DNA from: Thermodesulfovibrionia bacterium
GTDB lineage: Bacteria; Nitrospirota; Thermodesulfovibrionia; UBA6902
Assembly (NCBI GenBank): GCA_020053105.1
Contig: JAGVNU010000085.1
Location: 62,001-126,000 of the forward strand
DNA: 64,000 bases
Direction of reading: 5' to 3'
Shown here: piece by piece, positions 24,095 to 32,505 of the stretch
How positions within the stretch are numbered: the stretch's first letter is position 1
Layout: every line of letters begins with the position of its first letter
The notes under the pieces: generated by a model
What the model was told of the DNA's origin: nothing
The model's database searches: none
Seen by the model: the letters and a program-made list of their open reading frames with translations, nothing else
Position numbers and translations under genes: made by a program

Positions 24095-26401
24095 ATGAAA
24101 ATGTCCGGACTGTCAGGATTAATTATATTTTTTATCGCCACGTCGGTATTACTAGGCTGTGGCGGGGGTGGCGGAGGAGGAAGCAATGGAGGCGCATCAA
24201 ACAGCACAGCACACAGCATTACAGACTGCTACGGCTGCCATGCTGATGGATTAATAGCAAAATATGCTGATGAGAATATTTTTTCAGAATGGCGTGACAG
24301 CGCGCATGGAAACTACGAAGGAACAAATTACGCCGGCAGTCCGGCCTATGATGATTTAACGGACACCACCTGTAATTCATGTCATGACGATAGAGGGGAC
24401 GGAGAGCTTCTTGAAGATTACTACAATACTACAGGCATAAGCTTTATGGGTACAGTGAACAGACCTCTTGTGGGATGTGAAAGCTGTCACGGCTCCGGAG
24501 ACACGCACTTCGGGGTAGGCCAGATGCAGTATCCCGACCCTGATGCAAGCATATGCGGAAATTGTCATAAAGAGGACAGTTACCATGCAGAAGAAAATCC
24601 GGAAGGTGATGGTATATATGAAGCATACCAGTCATCACCTCATGCAGGTCCTGTAAGCGAGGAGGCATACGCGGACGGAAGCACAACGGACGCCCAGGCA
24701 AAATGCTCAAAGTGTCATACGGATGAAGGCGCAAGGCTTTATAAAGAGATATCAGGAGGATATGATGAGCTTGAGGCGGCCGCCTACAGCACTGACCCTG
24801 TTGCGGATGTCAATGCCGTTCAATGCCGTACATGTCATGACGCGCATGACACGTCAAAGCTTCTTAAACCTGCCGGAGAAGGCACCTCAGCCGAGTATGA
24901 GACATGCACGGCCTGCCATCAGAATGAAGATGACAGTTATCATGGAACAAATAATCCGGAATTTGATGCCGCAGATACAACGAGGACCATTTATGACACC
25001 CATTTTGACAATGATGCCACAAATAATATAGAAGGTTATATTATTGACAAATCAAGCGACAGGGCCTGCTCTGACTGCCATAACCCGCATGATGCGAATA
25101 ACGGGCTTAATGATGAATGGGCCAATTCTGCTCATGGCGGACATATTCTGCAGACCATAGACGTAACCGGCAAGGCTGACGTTGCCGAGAAGCCGTGGAT
25201 GGAGTATAACTGGAAAGGGTCTGACAGACAGGCCTGTCATAGGTGCCATACTGCTACCGGATTCAAGAATTATGCGGACGCCTCTGCAACATATGATCCT
25301 GTGAATAACGTGTTTGCAGCTGCAACAGGAGTACAGAAAGAGATGCTGTATTGCTGGGGTTGCCATACGAATAATGTGGGGGGACTTAGAAGTCCCGGAT
25401 CTTACGTGTCACCGCGTTATATAGCTGGAACGGCAACAGTGGTAAATGGTTCAGCAACGGTATCCGGAACCGGAACGACTTGGAACTCAACCAATACACC
25501 GGTGGGGAGCCTGTTCCAGGTCAGCGGAGATTCCACAATTAACATCGTTAAAACAATTAATACAACAACGCAGATTACATTGAATTCAGTCTATGCCGGC
25601 GCGAGCGCTTCTAATGTCAACTATTCTATTTCGACATATATCGTTCCGACGGGCCGCTCAGTCGATCCTGGAACTGAAGGGTCCACTATATGCGTGTCCT
25701 GTCATTCAGGAAGACAGACAGGTGAGTTCATTAAAAATTACCCTGTAGCTTTAACCGGTAAAAACTTCGGGAGCTTCAACTCACATTACCTCGCTGCCGG
25801 AGCAATCATGTTCAGGACCATTGGTTATGAATATACAGGTCTTGACTACAGTAATGATATCAGCTTTATTCACGATACGATTGGAACAACAGGCGGCAGT
25901 GATGGCGATAACGGTCCCTGCGTAGGCTGCCATATGAAGACTGATGAGAGCCACTCATTTGAAGTTGTCGAAGGAGATCTAGGCGCAGTGACGGATATAA
26001 GGGCATATACAAATGTATGCTCCGGCTGTCACGGGAATAAGGCGACCCTGATATCAACTCTGAACACCAGAGACACCCAGTATAATGCCGCTCTCAGCGC
26101 ACTCGATGCACAGTTGCAGGGCAAGGGAATTTACTGGTGCGTCAACTATCCATATTTTAAAAGTGCGGCTGCCTGTGGCGGAGGGTTTTACACGGCCTGG
26201 CCGGATAAAGACACACTTGGAGCAGCGTTCAACTATAATCTTCTGAAAAATATTCCTGCCGCATATGTTCACAACCGGGAATATACGCGGAAACTTATTT
26301 ATGACAGTATTGATTTCCTTGACAACGGGGCGCTTGATACATCAGTTGAGGCGACCCTTGTGTCTGGCGACGCATATGACTATCTTAATGGCACAAGATA
26401 A
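24095..26401 (+). CDS. Thirteen-haem surface lipoprotein cytochrome with a phage-tail-like insert
   Basis: 768 aa from ATG 24095 (AGGGAG upstream; ATG 24038 abuts the previous stop but lacks a site). The lipobox is LLGC followed by a glycine run. I count thirteen CXXCH motifs, from CYGCH near residue 44 to CSGCH near 655. Between motifs ten and eleven (DNA 25420-25635) is a haem-free beta-rich segment with the pattern GTATVVNGSATVSGTGTTW then TTQITLNSVYAGASASNVNYSI, resembling modules of phage tail proteins. In this context it is the likely outer-surface partner of the MtrA/B-like conduit, analogous to MtrC or Geobacter OmcB. Confidence 0.85.
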   Translation: MKMSGLSGLIIFFIATSVLLGCGGGGGGGSNGGASNSTAHSITDCYGCHADGLIAKYADENIFSEWRDSAHGNYEGTNYAGSPAYDDLTDTTCNSCHDDRGDGELLEDYYNTTGISFMGTVNRPLVGCESCHGSGDTHFGVGQMQYPDPDASICGNCHKEDSYHAEENPEGDGIYEAYQSSPHAGPVSEEAYADGSTTDAQAKCSKCHTDEGARLYKEISGGYDELEAAAYSTDPVADVNAVQCRTCHDAHDTSKLLKPAGEGTSAEYETCTACHQNEDDSYHGTNNPEFDAADTTRTIYDTHFDNDATNNIEGYIIDKSSDRACSDCHNPHDANNGLNDEWANSAHGGHILQTIDVTGKADVAEKPWMEYNWKGSDRQACHRCHTATGFKNYADASATYDPVNNVFAAATGVQKEMLYCWGCHTNNVGGLRSPGSYVSPRYIAGTATVVNGSATVSGTGTTWNSTNTPVGSLFQVSGDSTINIVKTINTTTQITLNSVYAGASASNVNYSISTYIVPTGRSVDPGTEGSTICVSCHSGRQTGEFIKNYPVALTGKNFGSFNSHYLAAGAIMFRTIGYEYTGLDYSNDISFIHDTIGTTGGSDGDNGPCVGCHMKTDESHSFEVVEGDLGAVTDIRAYTNVCSGCHGNKATLISTLNTRDTQYNAALSALDAQLQGKGIYWCVNYPYFKSAAACGGGFYTAWPDKDTLGAAFNYNLLKNIPAAYVHNREYTRKLIYDSIDFLDNGALDTSVEATLVSGDAYDYLNGTR

Positions 26402-26446
26402 TGAAAGTTTTAATTAAAAATAAAAAATCAGTTTAAGAGGTGCTCC

Positions 26447-27943
26447 ATGTATAAGAACAGTTCGATAAGTAAAAAATTTCTCCTGCCGGTGCTGGCCATG
26501 TCCGCGGTCATGTTTTGCGCCCTCGGTATATTTATGGTCATGAAGAACAAGGCTGCAATAATGACAATGATGGAATCAAAAGGCCAGTCCGTGGCCGGTT
26601 TTGTGGGCAATGTGTCGGCGGACTACTTCGCCATCTTTGACTTTAACGATTACGAAAAATTTGTAAAGGCGCTGCAGAGTGATCCCGAAGTAGCGTTTGC
26701 CGTTTTTTACAATAATAAAATGGAACCGCTGACCAGTATCGAAAAGCTGCCCAAGGACACCTCTTCTTTAATGGTGTATGAACGCGAGATCAAAGACGAG
26801 AGCGGGAGCGTGCTCGGTCATGTCAAGATAGGTTATAAAAGAGAACAATTGAACAGAAACATCAACAACAACATAATCATCATTGCCGCCGCTATGGTTA
26901 CGATGCTGGTGCTCTTTACTGCAGGCATCATAATGCTTGTCCGTAACATAATCATCAGACGGGTGAAGGCCACAGTGGAGATGTTCAAAGAGATTGCACA
27001 GGGTGACGGGGACCTGACAAAGCGTCTCTATGTAGACAGTGATGATGAACTGGGCGAGATGGGTAAGTGGTTCAATGTTTTTATGGACAATCTGAGGGAA
27101 ATAGTCGCCACTGTACAGGTCAACTCCGAAAGGGTCTCGGTGGCAAGTACCGAACTTTCCATGACCGCTGAGGCCTTAAGTGTAGGCTCGCTCGAGCAGA
27201 GGTCGCAGACCGAACAGGTGGCTTCGGCAATGGCCGAGATGACCCAGAGCATAACGGGCGTTGTTAATAATGCGAGCGAGACCTCGGAAGCTTCAAGAGA
27301 GGCGTCGGCCATCGCCGGCCAAGGGAAGGAAGTTGTCGAGAGGACGGTGACGGGCATGGAGAAGATAGCAGTTACCGTTAAGGAAACTTCCGAAATCATC
27401 GAGAAACTGGGTAAAAGCTCAGATGAGATCGGCAGCATCCTGAATGTCATCAATGATATCGCCGGACAGACCAATCTTCTTGCTCTCAACGCCGCGATTG
27501 AGGCGGCCCGTGCCGGTGAGCACGGGAGGGGTTTTGCAGTAGTGGCCGATGAGGTCAAGAAGCTCGCTGACAGTACCGGTAAAGCAACTAAAGAGATAGC
27601 GGAGATGATAAAGAAGATACAGGCTGATGCCGAAAAATCGGTGCACTCCATGTATGCAGGCAGAGAGGAAGTTGAGAACGGCGTGAAACTTGCCGAAGAG
27701 GCCAAAAAAGCGCTGGACATGATCGTAAGCGCGTCAGAAAAGGCGGCCACCAACGTTCATTTGATATCGAGGGCCGCCGAGGAGCAGTCGGTAAGCACCG
27801 AGAGGGTCACGCAGAATATGGAGAGCATCCTGACAGTTTCTCATCAGTCCACTGACGGGACCAAACAGATAAAACTGGCTTCGGATGAACTTGAAAAACT
27901 GTCAATAGAGCTCCACAGCAAGATAGGATTGTTTAAAGTATAA
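26447..27943 (+). CDS. Methyl-accepting chemotaxis protein
   Basis: 498 aa transmembrane chemoreceptor. TM1 is at residues about 12-32, a short periplasmic sensor domain of roughly 110 residues follows, TM2 lies near 145-168, and HAMP spans about 170-222. The signalling hairpin tip ([38 protein letters not shown]) is near residues 338-376. The sensor begins [40 protein letters not shown], which looks like a small Cache/PAS-like domain. It lies 45 nt after the 13-haem cytochrome with GAGGTG upstream, probably in the same operon. No che genes are nearby. Confidence 0.93.
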   Translation: MYKNSSISKKFLLPVLAMSAVMFCALGIFMVMKNKAAIMTMMESKGQSVAGFVGNVSADYFAIFDFNDYEKFVKALQSDPEVAFAVFYNNKMEPLTSIEKLPKDTSSLMVYEREIKDESGSVLGHVKIGYKREQLNRNINNNIIIIAAAMVTMLVLFTAGIIMLVRNIIIRRVKATVEMFKEIAQGDGDLTKRLYVDSDDELGEMGKWFNVFMDNLREIVATVQVNSERVSVASTELSMTAEALSVGSLEQRSQTEQVASAMAEMTQSITGVVNNASETSEASREASAIAGQGKEVVERTVTGMEKIAVTVKETSEIIEKLGKSSDEIGSILNVINDIAGQTNLLALNAAIEAARAGEHGRGFAVVADEVKKLADSTGKATKEIAEMIKKIQADAEKSVHSMYAGREEVENGVKLAEEAKKALDMIVSASEKAATNVHLISRAAEEQSVSTERVTQNMESILTVSHQSTDGTKQIKLASDELEKLSIELHSKIGLFKV

Positions 27944-28366
27944 CATTGTTCGGCCGTGCCCTATTCCGGATGCTTTACTGAGCCTGCATAAAAAGTTGAA
28001 GCGCCCTCGGCTGTTTTTTGTAATGAATAATGTCGGGGTCATGAGTTCTATCTGCCGTATCAGCGCTTTCCGCCTGAGAAAGGACAACAGGCTTATCCCG
28101 GCCTCTGCCTTTTTTAAAGAGACAATTTCTTCTCCCCGGTTTTGTATCAGTACGTTTTCTAGCGATACACCTGCATGCGGAAAAAGTATGGGGCTTATCT
28201 TTCCGTTGATACGGACCTGCATCCCGGTGGCCTTGGAGGCAGCGGCCTCGATGCGGGGCCTGTATTGATTTAAGTTGAAGGTTAAAGTGAAAATGACTGC
28301 CGCGAGGACGAGGGCTGCAACACTGCCCGCTATGACAAGAATTACTTTTATCAACTTTGCTTTCAT
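27902..28366 (-). pseudogene. AsmA-family N-terminal remnant
   Basis: 154 codons. The first 125 or so match AsmA: an inner-membrane anchor (residues 6-30), then FNLNQYRPRIEAAASKATGMQVRINGKISPILFPHAGVSLENVLIQN and ending GRFNF. AsmA proteins usually run to 600 residues or more. Here the recognisable part stops at about 27990, and the last 30 residues look unrelated and overlap the convergent chemoreceptor gene by 42 nt. I read it as a truncated gene left when the cytochrome-chemoreceptor cluster was joined to this locus, but a functional short protein is not excluded. Confidence 0.6.
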
Positions 28367-28387
28367 ACGTGCCCAAAGTTGAACGAT

Positions 28388-28720
28388 TTACTCCTGTTTT
28401 ATGCAGGACCTGAATTCCCCTGTCGGGTAGAAGCTTATCGGCGTCAGTTGTCTGCACGTTTGACCGCTTATTGATGTATCTCTGGAAAGAATACATGACT
28501 CAAGCTGGCTGTCTTCATAAAAGCTGATCTGACTTTGCTTGTTGCATTCAATCCCACTTGCTCTAAAATAGTCTTCCAGAACGCACGATTTAAGGGAACC
28601 GTTGGGATATAGCACTATATTATATCCCGGACTGCAGATAGACTGGTTGACTGCGCCTTCATGAAGCCCGGCGCAAAACATGAATACCATAACGCAAAAT
28701 ATGACTCTGAATACTCTCAT
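28388..28720 (-). CDS. Small secreted protein with three Cys-containing MORN-like repeats
   Basis: 110 aa from the ATG at 28720 (AGGAG eight bases upstream; an upstream in-frame start is less likely). A signal peptide covers about residues 1-21. The mature part holds three copies of a unit with the pattern hydrophobic-x-Phe/Leu-Tyr-x-x-Gly-x-Leu-x-Ser-Cys-x-Leu (VLYPNGSLKSCVL, SFYEDSQLESCIL, SFYPTGEFRSCI), with further cysteines between repeats. The unit resembles MORN/YwqK-type repeats. Six mature cysteines suggest periplasmic disulfides. Function unknown. It lies 21 nt upstream of the AsmA remnant. Confidence 0.6.
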   Translation of the reverse strand: MRVFRVIFCVMVFMFCAGLHEGAVNQSICSPGYNIVLYPNGSLKSCVLEDYFRASGIECNKQSQISFYEDSQLESCILSRDTSISGQTCRQLTPISFYPTGEFRSCIKQE

Positions 28721-28861
28721 CTGTTTTTCTCCTTTCTTCTCCCTGTATCGCCTGAGTAATATGTGGTGGTCAAATGCTATCACCCAACAAGGACGCTGTC
28801 AATCACATATAGCCGGGAGCTGGAGCATTGCCGGAAAAATGAAAGGACATCCCATTATCAA

Positions 28862-29542
28862 TCAACGGGAATTCTTCATACTTTTTATATGATAAGCTAC
28901 CGGAGGAAGGAGTATCAGCAAGGCCAGCAGGGCGAGAGACACGATTACCTCTGTGGAGAATATTTCATCCTGAGACGTTATCACACCGAGTTGACGGCCC
29001 GCAAAGGTGCACACAAGAGTCCCCGGCAGCATTCCCAGGAATGTGGTCCAGATAAATGTCCATGTCGAAATATGCGCGATGCCTGCAAGATAGTTAACGA
29101 CAAAAAAAGGCAGAACGGGAAAAATCCTGAATGCCAGCAAATAGTTAATTCCGTGTCTGGCAATTTCCCGGTTAAACCCGCTGAGCTGATGAATAAATTT
29201 ATTCTGTATCCAGGCGCCGATCAGGAACCGGGATGTCAGAAAGGCCAGGAACGCACCGATGGAAGATCCCATTAAGGAATAGAGAGTCCCCGGGACAAAC
29301 CCGAAGAAGAAACCCCCGGCAACCGTTAATATAAGAGTGCCGGGGACAAAAAATGCTGTGCTGACATTAACCAGACAATACAGAAGCACAGAGGGAATAT
29401 AATGCCTTTCAACATAAGAGATAATCATTCCCCGGTTTTCAATCAGTTCTTCAAATTTCAGATACCGGTGAAGGCCCGGCAGCCAGAGCGCCGCTGCGGC
29501 TGTCAGCAGAAATATGAAGATGGCAACATTTTTCTTTGGCAT
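28862..29542 (-). CDS. TVP38/TMEM64 family membrane protein
   Basis: 226 aa polytopic membrane protein of the SNARE-associated/DedA superfamily. The signature is GGFFFGFVPGTLYSLMGSSIGAFLAFLTSRFLIG (about residues 77-110), followed by a second re-entrant region (ILPFFVVNYLAGIAHISTWTFIWTTFLGMLPGTLVCTFAGRQLG). Family members are proposed lipid scramblases or transporters. It stands alone on the minus strand and is divergent from the phosphoesterase gene at 29678. Confidence 0.88.
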   Translation of the reverse strand: MPKKNVAIFIFLLTAAAALWLPGLHRYLKFEELIENRGMIISYVERHYIPSVLLYCLVNVSTAFFVPGTLILTVAGGFFFGFVPGTLYSLMGSSIGAFLAFLTSRFLIGAWIQNKFIHQLSGFNREIARHGINYLLAFRIFPVLPFFVVNYLAGIAHISTWTFIWTTFLGMLPGTLVCTFAGRQLGVITSQDEIFSTEVIVSLALLALLILLPPVAYHIKSMKNSR

Positions 29543-29677
29543 AATTGTTTATGTTGTTTGACAGCTGTTATTTGCTTTTGAAGTGACTGTTTTCTGAACA
29601 GGTTCCCGATTTCTCTTATATAATATATACCATAAAACAACACATGAGAAAATTTGGCGTATAATTTATCAAAAGAT

Positions 29678-30424
29678 ATGTCCGCACAGTTCATACTTAT
29701 GACATACAATGTTCACAGTTGTGTGGGAAGTGACGGAATGGTCTCCCCGCAAAGAATTGCCGAGGTCATCGCAGCGTATGGTCCTGATATTGTAGCGGTC
29801 CAGGAACTGGATGTCGGTCTTGACCGCAGCGGATCGATTGACCAGGCAGAGGCCATAGCAAAGAGTCTCAATATGGATTTCCACTTCCATCCGTCATTCC
29901 ATATTAATGAAGGTCAGTACGGCAATGCAGTCATGAGCCGTCATCCTTCACGGCTGGTCCGTGCAGGAGCGCTCTCTACAGTATCGAGACGCCGTCTTCC
30001 TGAAAAAAGAGGCATACTCTGGACCGAAATTATGATCGAAAAACGTGCCGTTCAGGTCGTGAATACCCATCTGGGCCTTATCCGCAGAGAACGGTTGTCC
30101 CAGGTAAATGATATCCTCGGTCCGGAGTGGACCGGAAACGAAGGCTGTAAGCCGCCAGTCATTCTATGCGGGGATTTCAATGCTTCATCTTACTCTCCGG
30201 TTTACAGAAAGATCAGTAAGAGACTGCGTGATGTTCACTGCAGTTTTAACGGCGGGCGTCCGGGATGCACATGGCCGAGCATCTTCCCTTTCAGGCGAAT
30301 CGATCATGTGTTCGTCTCATCCGATATAAAAATAATCAGTACGTTCATTCCGAAAACTGCAATGACGAGGTCCGCTTCAGACCATCTGCCCCTTATAGTT
30401 GAAATGAAGCTGGAGGGAGAATAA
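29678..30424 (+). CDS. Endonuclease/exonuclease/phosphatase family protein
   Basis: 248 aa from ATG 29678 (TTG 29654 is in frame; neither has a clear binding site). The EEP motifs are present in order: FILMTYNVHSCVGSDG, DIVAVQELDVGLDRS with the metal-binding Glu, VVNTHLGL, ILCGDFNASSYSPVYRK and FRRIDHVFVSSDI then ASDHLPLIVEM with the catalytic Asp-His. No signal peptide is visible. The metal-dependent phosphodiesterase substrate cannot be assigned; lipid or nucleic acid are both possible. It is 16 nt upstream of a phospholipase D gene, and this pairing is commonly linked to phospholipid metabolism. Confidence 0.85.
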   Translation: MSAQFILMTYNVHSCVGSDGMVSPQRIAEVIAAYGPDIVAVQELDVGLDRSGSIDQAEAIAKSLNMDFHFHPSFHINEGQYGNAVMSRHPSRLVRAGALSTVSRRRLPEKRGILWTEIMIEKRAVQVVNTHLGLIRRERLSQVNDILGPEWTGNEGCKPPVILCGDFNASSYSPVYRKISKRLRDVHCSFNGGRPGCTWPSIFPFRRIDHVFVSSDIKIISTFIPKTAMTRSASDHLPLIVEMKLEGE

Positions 30425-30440
30425 ATATGCGGGGTGACTG

Positions 30441-32045
30441 GTGTTGAAAAAAATATTGAAGACAGGTCACAACTGCATGGACCTGTTCAGTGTCAGTAAG
30501 ACCTGTCTTCTCATAGACGGGCGAAATTACTACCGGGAATTTTACAGGGCCGCTAAAAAGGCCCGCAGTTTCATTCTGATTGCAGGCTGGCAATTCGACA
30601 GCACAGTCAAAATCCTGAGAGGACAGGATGCCGGGGCAGCAGAAGGAGATATCGAATTTCTGTCCTTTCTCAACAGCCTGTCCAGGAATAATGACCAGCT
30701 GGAAATTTATGTCCTTGCATGGGATTTCAGCGCTCTTTTTGCCCTTGACCGCGAATGGTTCCAGGCGTGGACATTCAACTGGACAGCAAATAGCCGGGTC
30801 TATTTCAGCTTCGACAGCAACCACCCGGTCGGCGCAAGTCACCACCAGAAATTCGTAATCATTGACGGACAGATGGCCTTTGTGGGCGGCATGGATATCC
30901 GTTCAGGAGTTTGGGATGGCCGTGATCACCGTGCCGACAATCCTGATCGCATAGACGAGGAGGGCTTGCCGTATGAACCCTATCACGATATCCAGTCTTT
31001 TCATATAGGTCAGGTGGCTGATGCTTTAACTGCCTTGTTCATCCAGCGTTGGAAAGATTCGACCAGTGAGGAGCTAAATCTCGATATCCCCGGTGATATA
31101 GTTTCATTCGGAGTCGAAGATGCGATTGCGCTTCCTGCTGAAAAAGTGGCGATAAGCAGGACCAAGGCTTTCACCATTGATAACAATGATGAATGGATAA
31201 GGGAAATCCGCAGCCTCTACCTTGACGCAATCGATGCAGCGGAAAAACTGATATACATCGAAAACCAGTATTTCAGCTCTCAGGCGGTGTATAAGGCATT
31301 GATGGACAGGATGAATGACACAAACCGCTCACGGCTCCAGATCATCCTGATCACGCCGAGGGCCCATCACTCGTTTCTTGAAGACATTTCGATAGGGAAT
31401 GCAGAGCAAAAGATATTCCATTCACTCATGGAAACAGCCTCCCGTGCAGGCCACCGCATCGGGATTTATCATACGCTCGCACAGGGAAGCAAAAACGGAG
31501 AAACAATGTCTACATATATTCATGCCAAACTGATGATAGTCGATGACCGTTTCATTACGGTCGGCTCGGCCAATCTCAGTAACCGCAGCATGGGGCTCGA
31601 TACGGAGCTGAATGTTGCCTGGGACGCTGCAGAAGAAAACTCCGGCGAAGAGCTGGTGAGGTCAATTAGATCGGTCCGCGCCGGTTTGCTTGAAGAGCAT
31701 ATCGGGAAAAACGTGGCTTATGACCTAGAAGGAGTTGAATCGCAGAATGGACTTGTAGATTTCCTGAACGGACTTGCCGGGAACAGCGAATCGCGGCTGC
31801 GTCAATATGATGAGAAAGAATTTATCAAAAACAATAAATCGCCTGAAAACCCGAAGCCGAAAGACTTTGCCCTTGATCCGGAACGGCCTGTTGTTGAAGA
31901 AAATATCTATGAGCTTATATCTCATGACAAGACGGGCATCTTCGCGAAGGGTATAGTCTTGCTGCGGGAATTACTGAATATGAGACCGTCAACAGGCATC
32001 GAGGTTGCCTCCCGTAATGAAAAAATAGAGGAGAAGTCCGAATAA
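30441..32045 (+). CDS. Phospholipase D family protein
   Basis: 534 aa with two HKD motifs: HHQKFVIIDGQMAFVGGMDI near residue 134 and IHAKLMIVDDRFITVGSANLSNRSMGLDTELNVAWD near 360. The architecture suits a phospholipase D or cardiolipin-synthase-like enzyme, but no N-terminal membrane segments are present, so a soluble PLD is more likely. The C-terminal 100 residues (after about 430) are charged and family-variable. Start GTG 30441 follows GGGGTG; TTG 30444 is the alternative. Probably co-transcribed with the upstream EEP gene. Confidence 0.88.
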   Translation: MLKKILKTGHNCMDLFSVSKTCLLIDGRNYYREFYRAAKKARSFILIAGWQFDSTVKILRGQDAGAAEGDIEFLSFLNSLSRNNDQLEIYVLAWDFSALFALDREWFQAWTFNWTANSRVYFSFDSNHPVGASHHQKFVIIDGQMAFVGGMDIRSGVWDGRDHRADNPDRIDEEGLPYEPYHDIQSFHIGQVADALTALFIQRWKDSTSEELNLDIPGDIVSFGVEDAIALPAEKVAISRTKAFTIDNNDEWIREIRSLYLDAIDAAEKLIYIENQYFSSQAVYKALMDRMNDTNRSRLQIILITPRAHHSFLEDISIGNAEQKIFHSLMETASRAGHRIGIYHTLAQGSKNGETMSTYIHAKLMIVDDRFITVGSANLSNRSMGLDTELNVAWDAAEENSGEELVRSIRSVRAGLLEEHIGKNVAYDLEGVESQNGLVDFLNGLAGNSESRLRQYDEKEFIKNNKSPENPKPKDFALDPERPVVEENIYELISHDKTGIFAKGIVLLRELLNMRPSTGIEVASRNEKIEEKSE

Positions 32046-32083
32046 TCATCACGGCACTGTCCTGAACGGCAGAAGAAAAGGGA

Positions 32084-32111
32084 TTGACAATGCAGCAATA
32101 GGTGCTATGAT
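32084..32111 (+). promoter_or_regulatory. Sigma-70 promoter for the HiPIP gene
   Basis: TTGACA at 32084-32089 and TATGAT at 32106-32111, separated by 16 nt. The sequence GGTGCTATGATT around the -10 box is shared exactly with the promoter of the PRC-barrel gene (43752-43779). The gene's ATG follows 26 nt after the -10 box with AAGGAGG. Confidence 0.75.
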
Positions 32112-32137
32112 TCTTTTTAACACAAGGAGGATGCATA

Positions 32138-32503
32138 ATGAATGAAAACGGATTATCGAGGAGGAGTTTCCTGAGTATGACGCTGGGCTGCCTTTCAGTG
32201 GGCTGCGCTTCTTTTCTTCTCTCCTGTCAGAAAAAAACAGAGGCTGAAAGACAGGGGGCAACGGAGATGGCGAAGGGCGAATCTGCTGCCGGAGGTCCAT
32301 GCGCCGATGTTTCCGGCCTTACTGAGCAGGAAAAGCAGACACGTGTCTCTAACGCATACGTGGGGAAATCCACGACCGAAGGCAAGTTCTGCAGCAATTG
32401 CAGTCTCTTTATCGAAGGAAGACCCTGCGGTACGTGTTCACTCGTCAAGGGGCCGATTAACCCCGACGGGTATTGCACGGCATGGGTAGCGAAGGCGACT
32501 TAG
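32138..32503 (+). CDS. High-potential iron-sulfur protein (HiPIP)
   Basis: 121 aa. The N-terminus carries a Tat signal (SRRSFLSM, residues 7-14) with a hydrophobic stretch, as expected for a cofactor protein folded before export. The mature C-terminus has the [4Fe-4S] HiPIP pattern CSNC ... CGTC ... GYCTAW, with one extra Cys in the RPCGTC segment. HiPIPs are soluble periplasmic electron carriers between membrane complexes and terminal enzymes. A cysteine-rich hydrophobic segment (GCLSVGCASFLLSC) in the signal could also permit lipidation. Convergent with the deacetylase gene, whose stop lies 3 nt away. Confidence 0.9.
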   Translation: MNENGLSRRSFLSMTLGCLSVGCASFLLSCQKKTEAERQGATEMAKGESAAGGPCADVSGLTEQEKQTRVSNAYVGKSTTEGKFCSNCSLFIEGRPCGTCSLVKGPINPDGYCTAWVAKAT

Positions 32504-32505
32504 GG

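Noticed and set aside
27028-27753. Minus-strand 241-codon frame opposite the chemoreceptor
   Set aside because: Ala/Ser/Leu-rich mirror of the heptad-repeat MCP signalling domain; no independent evidence.
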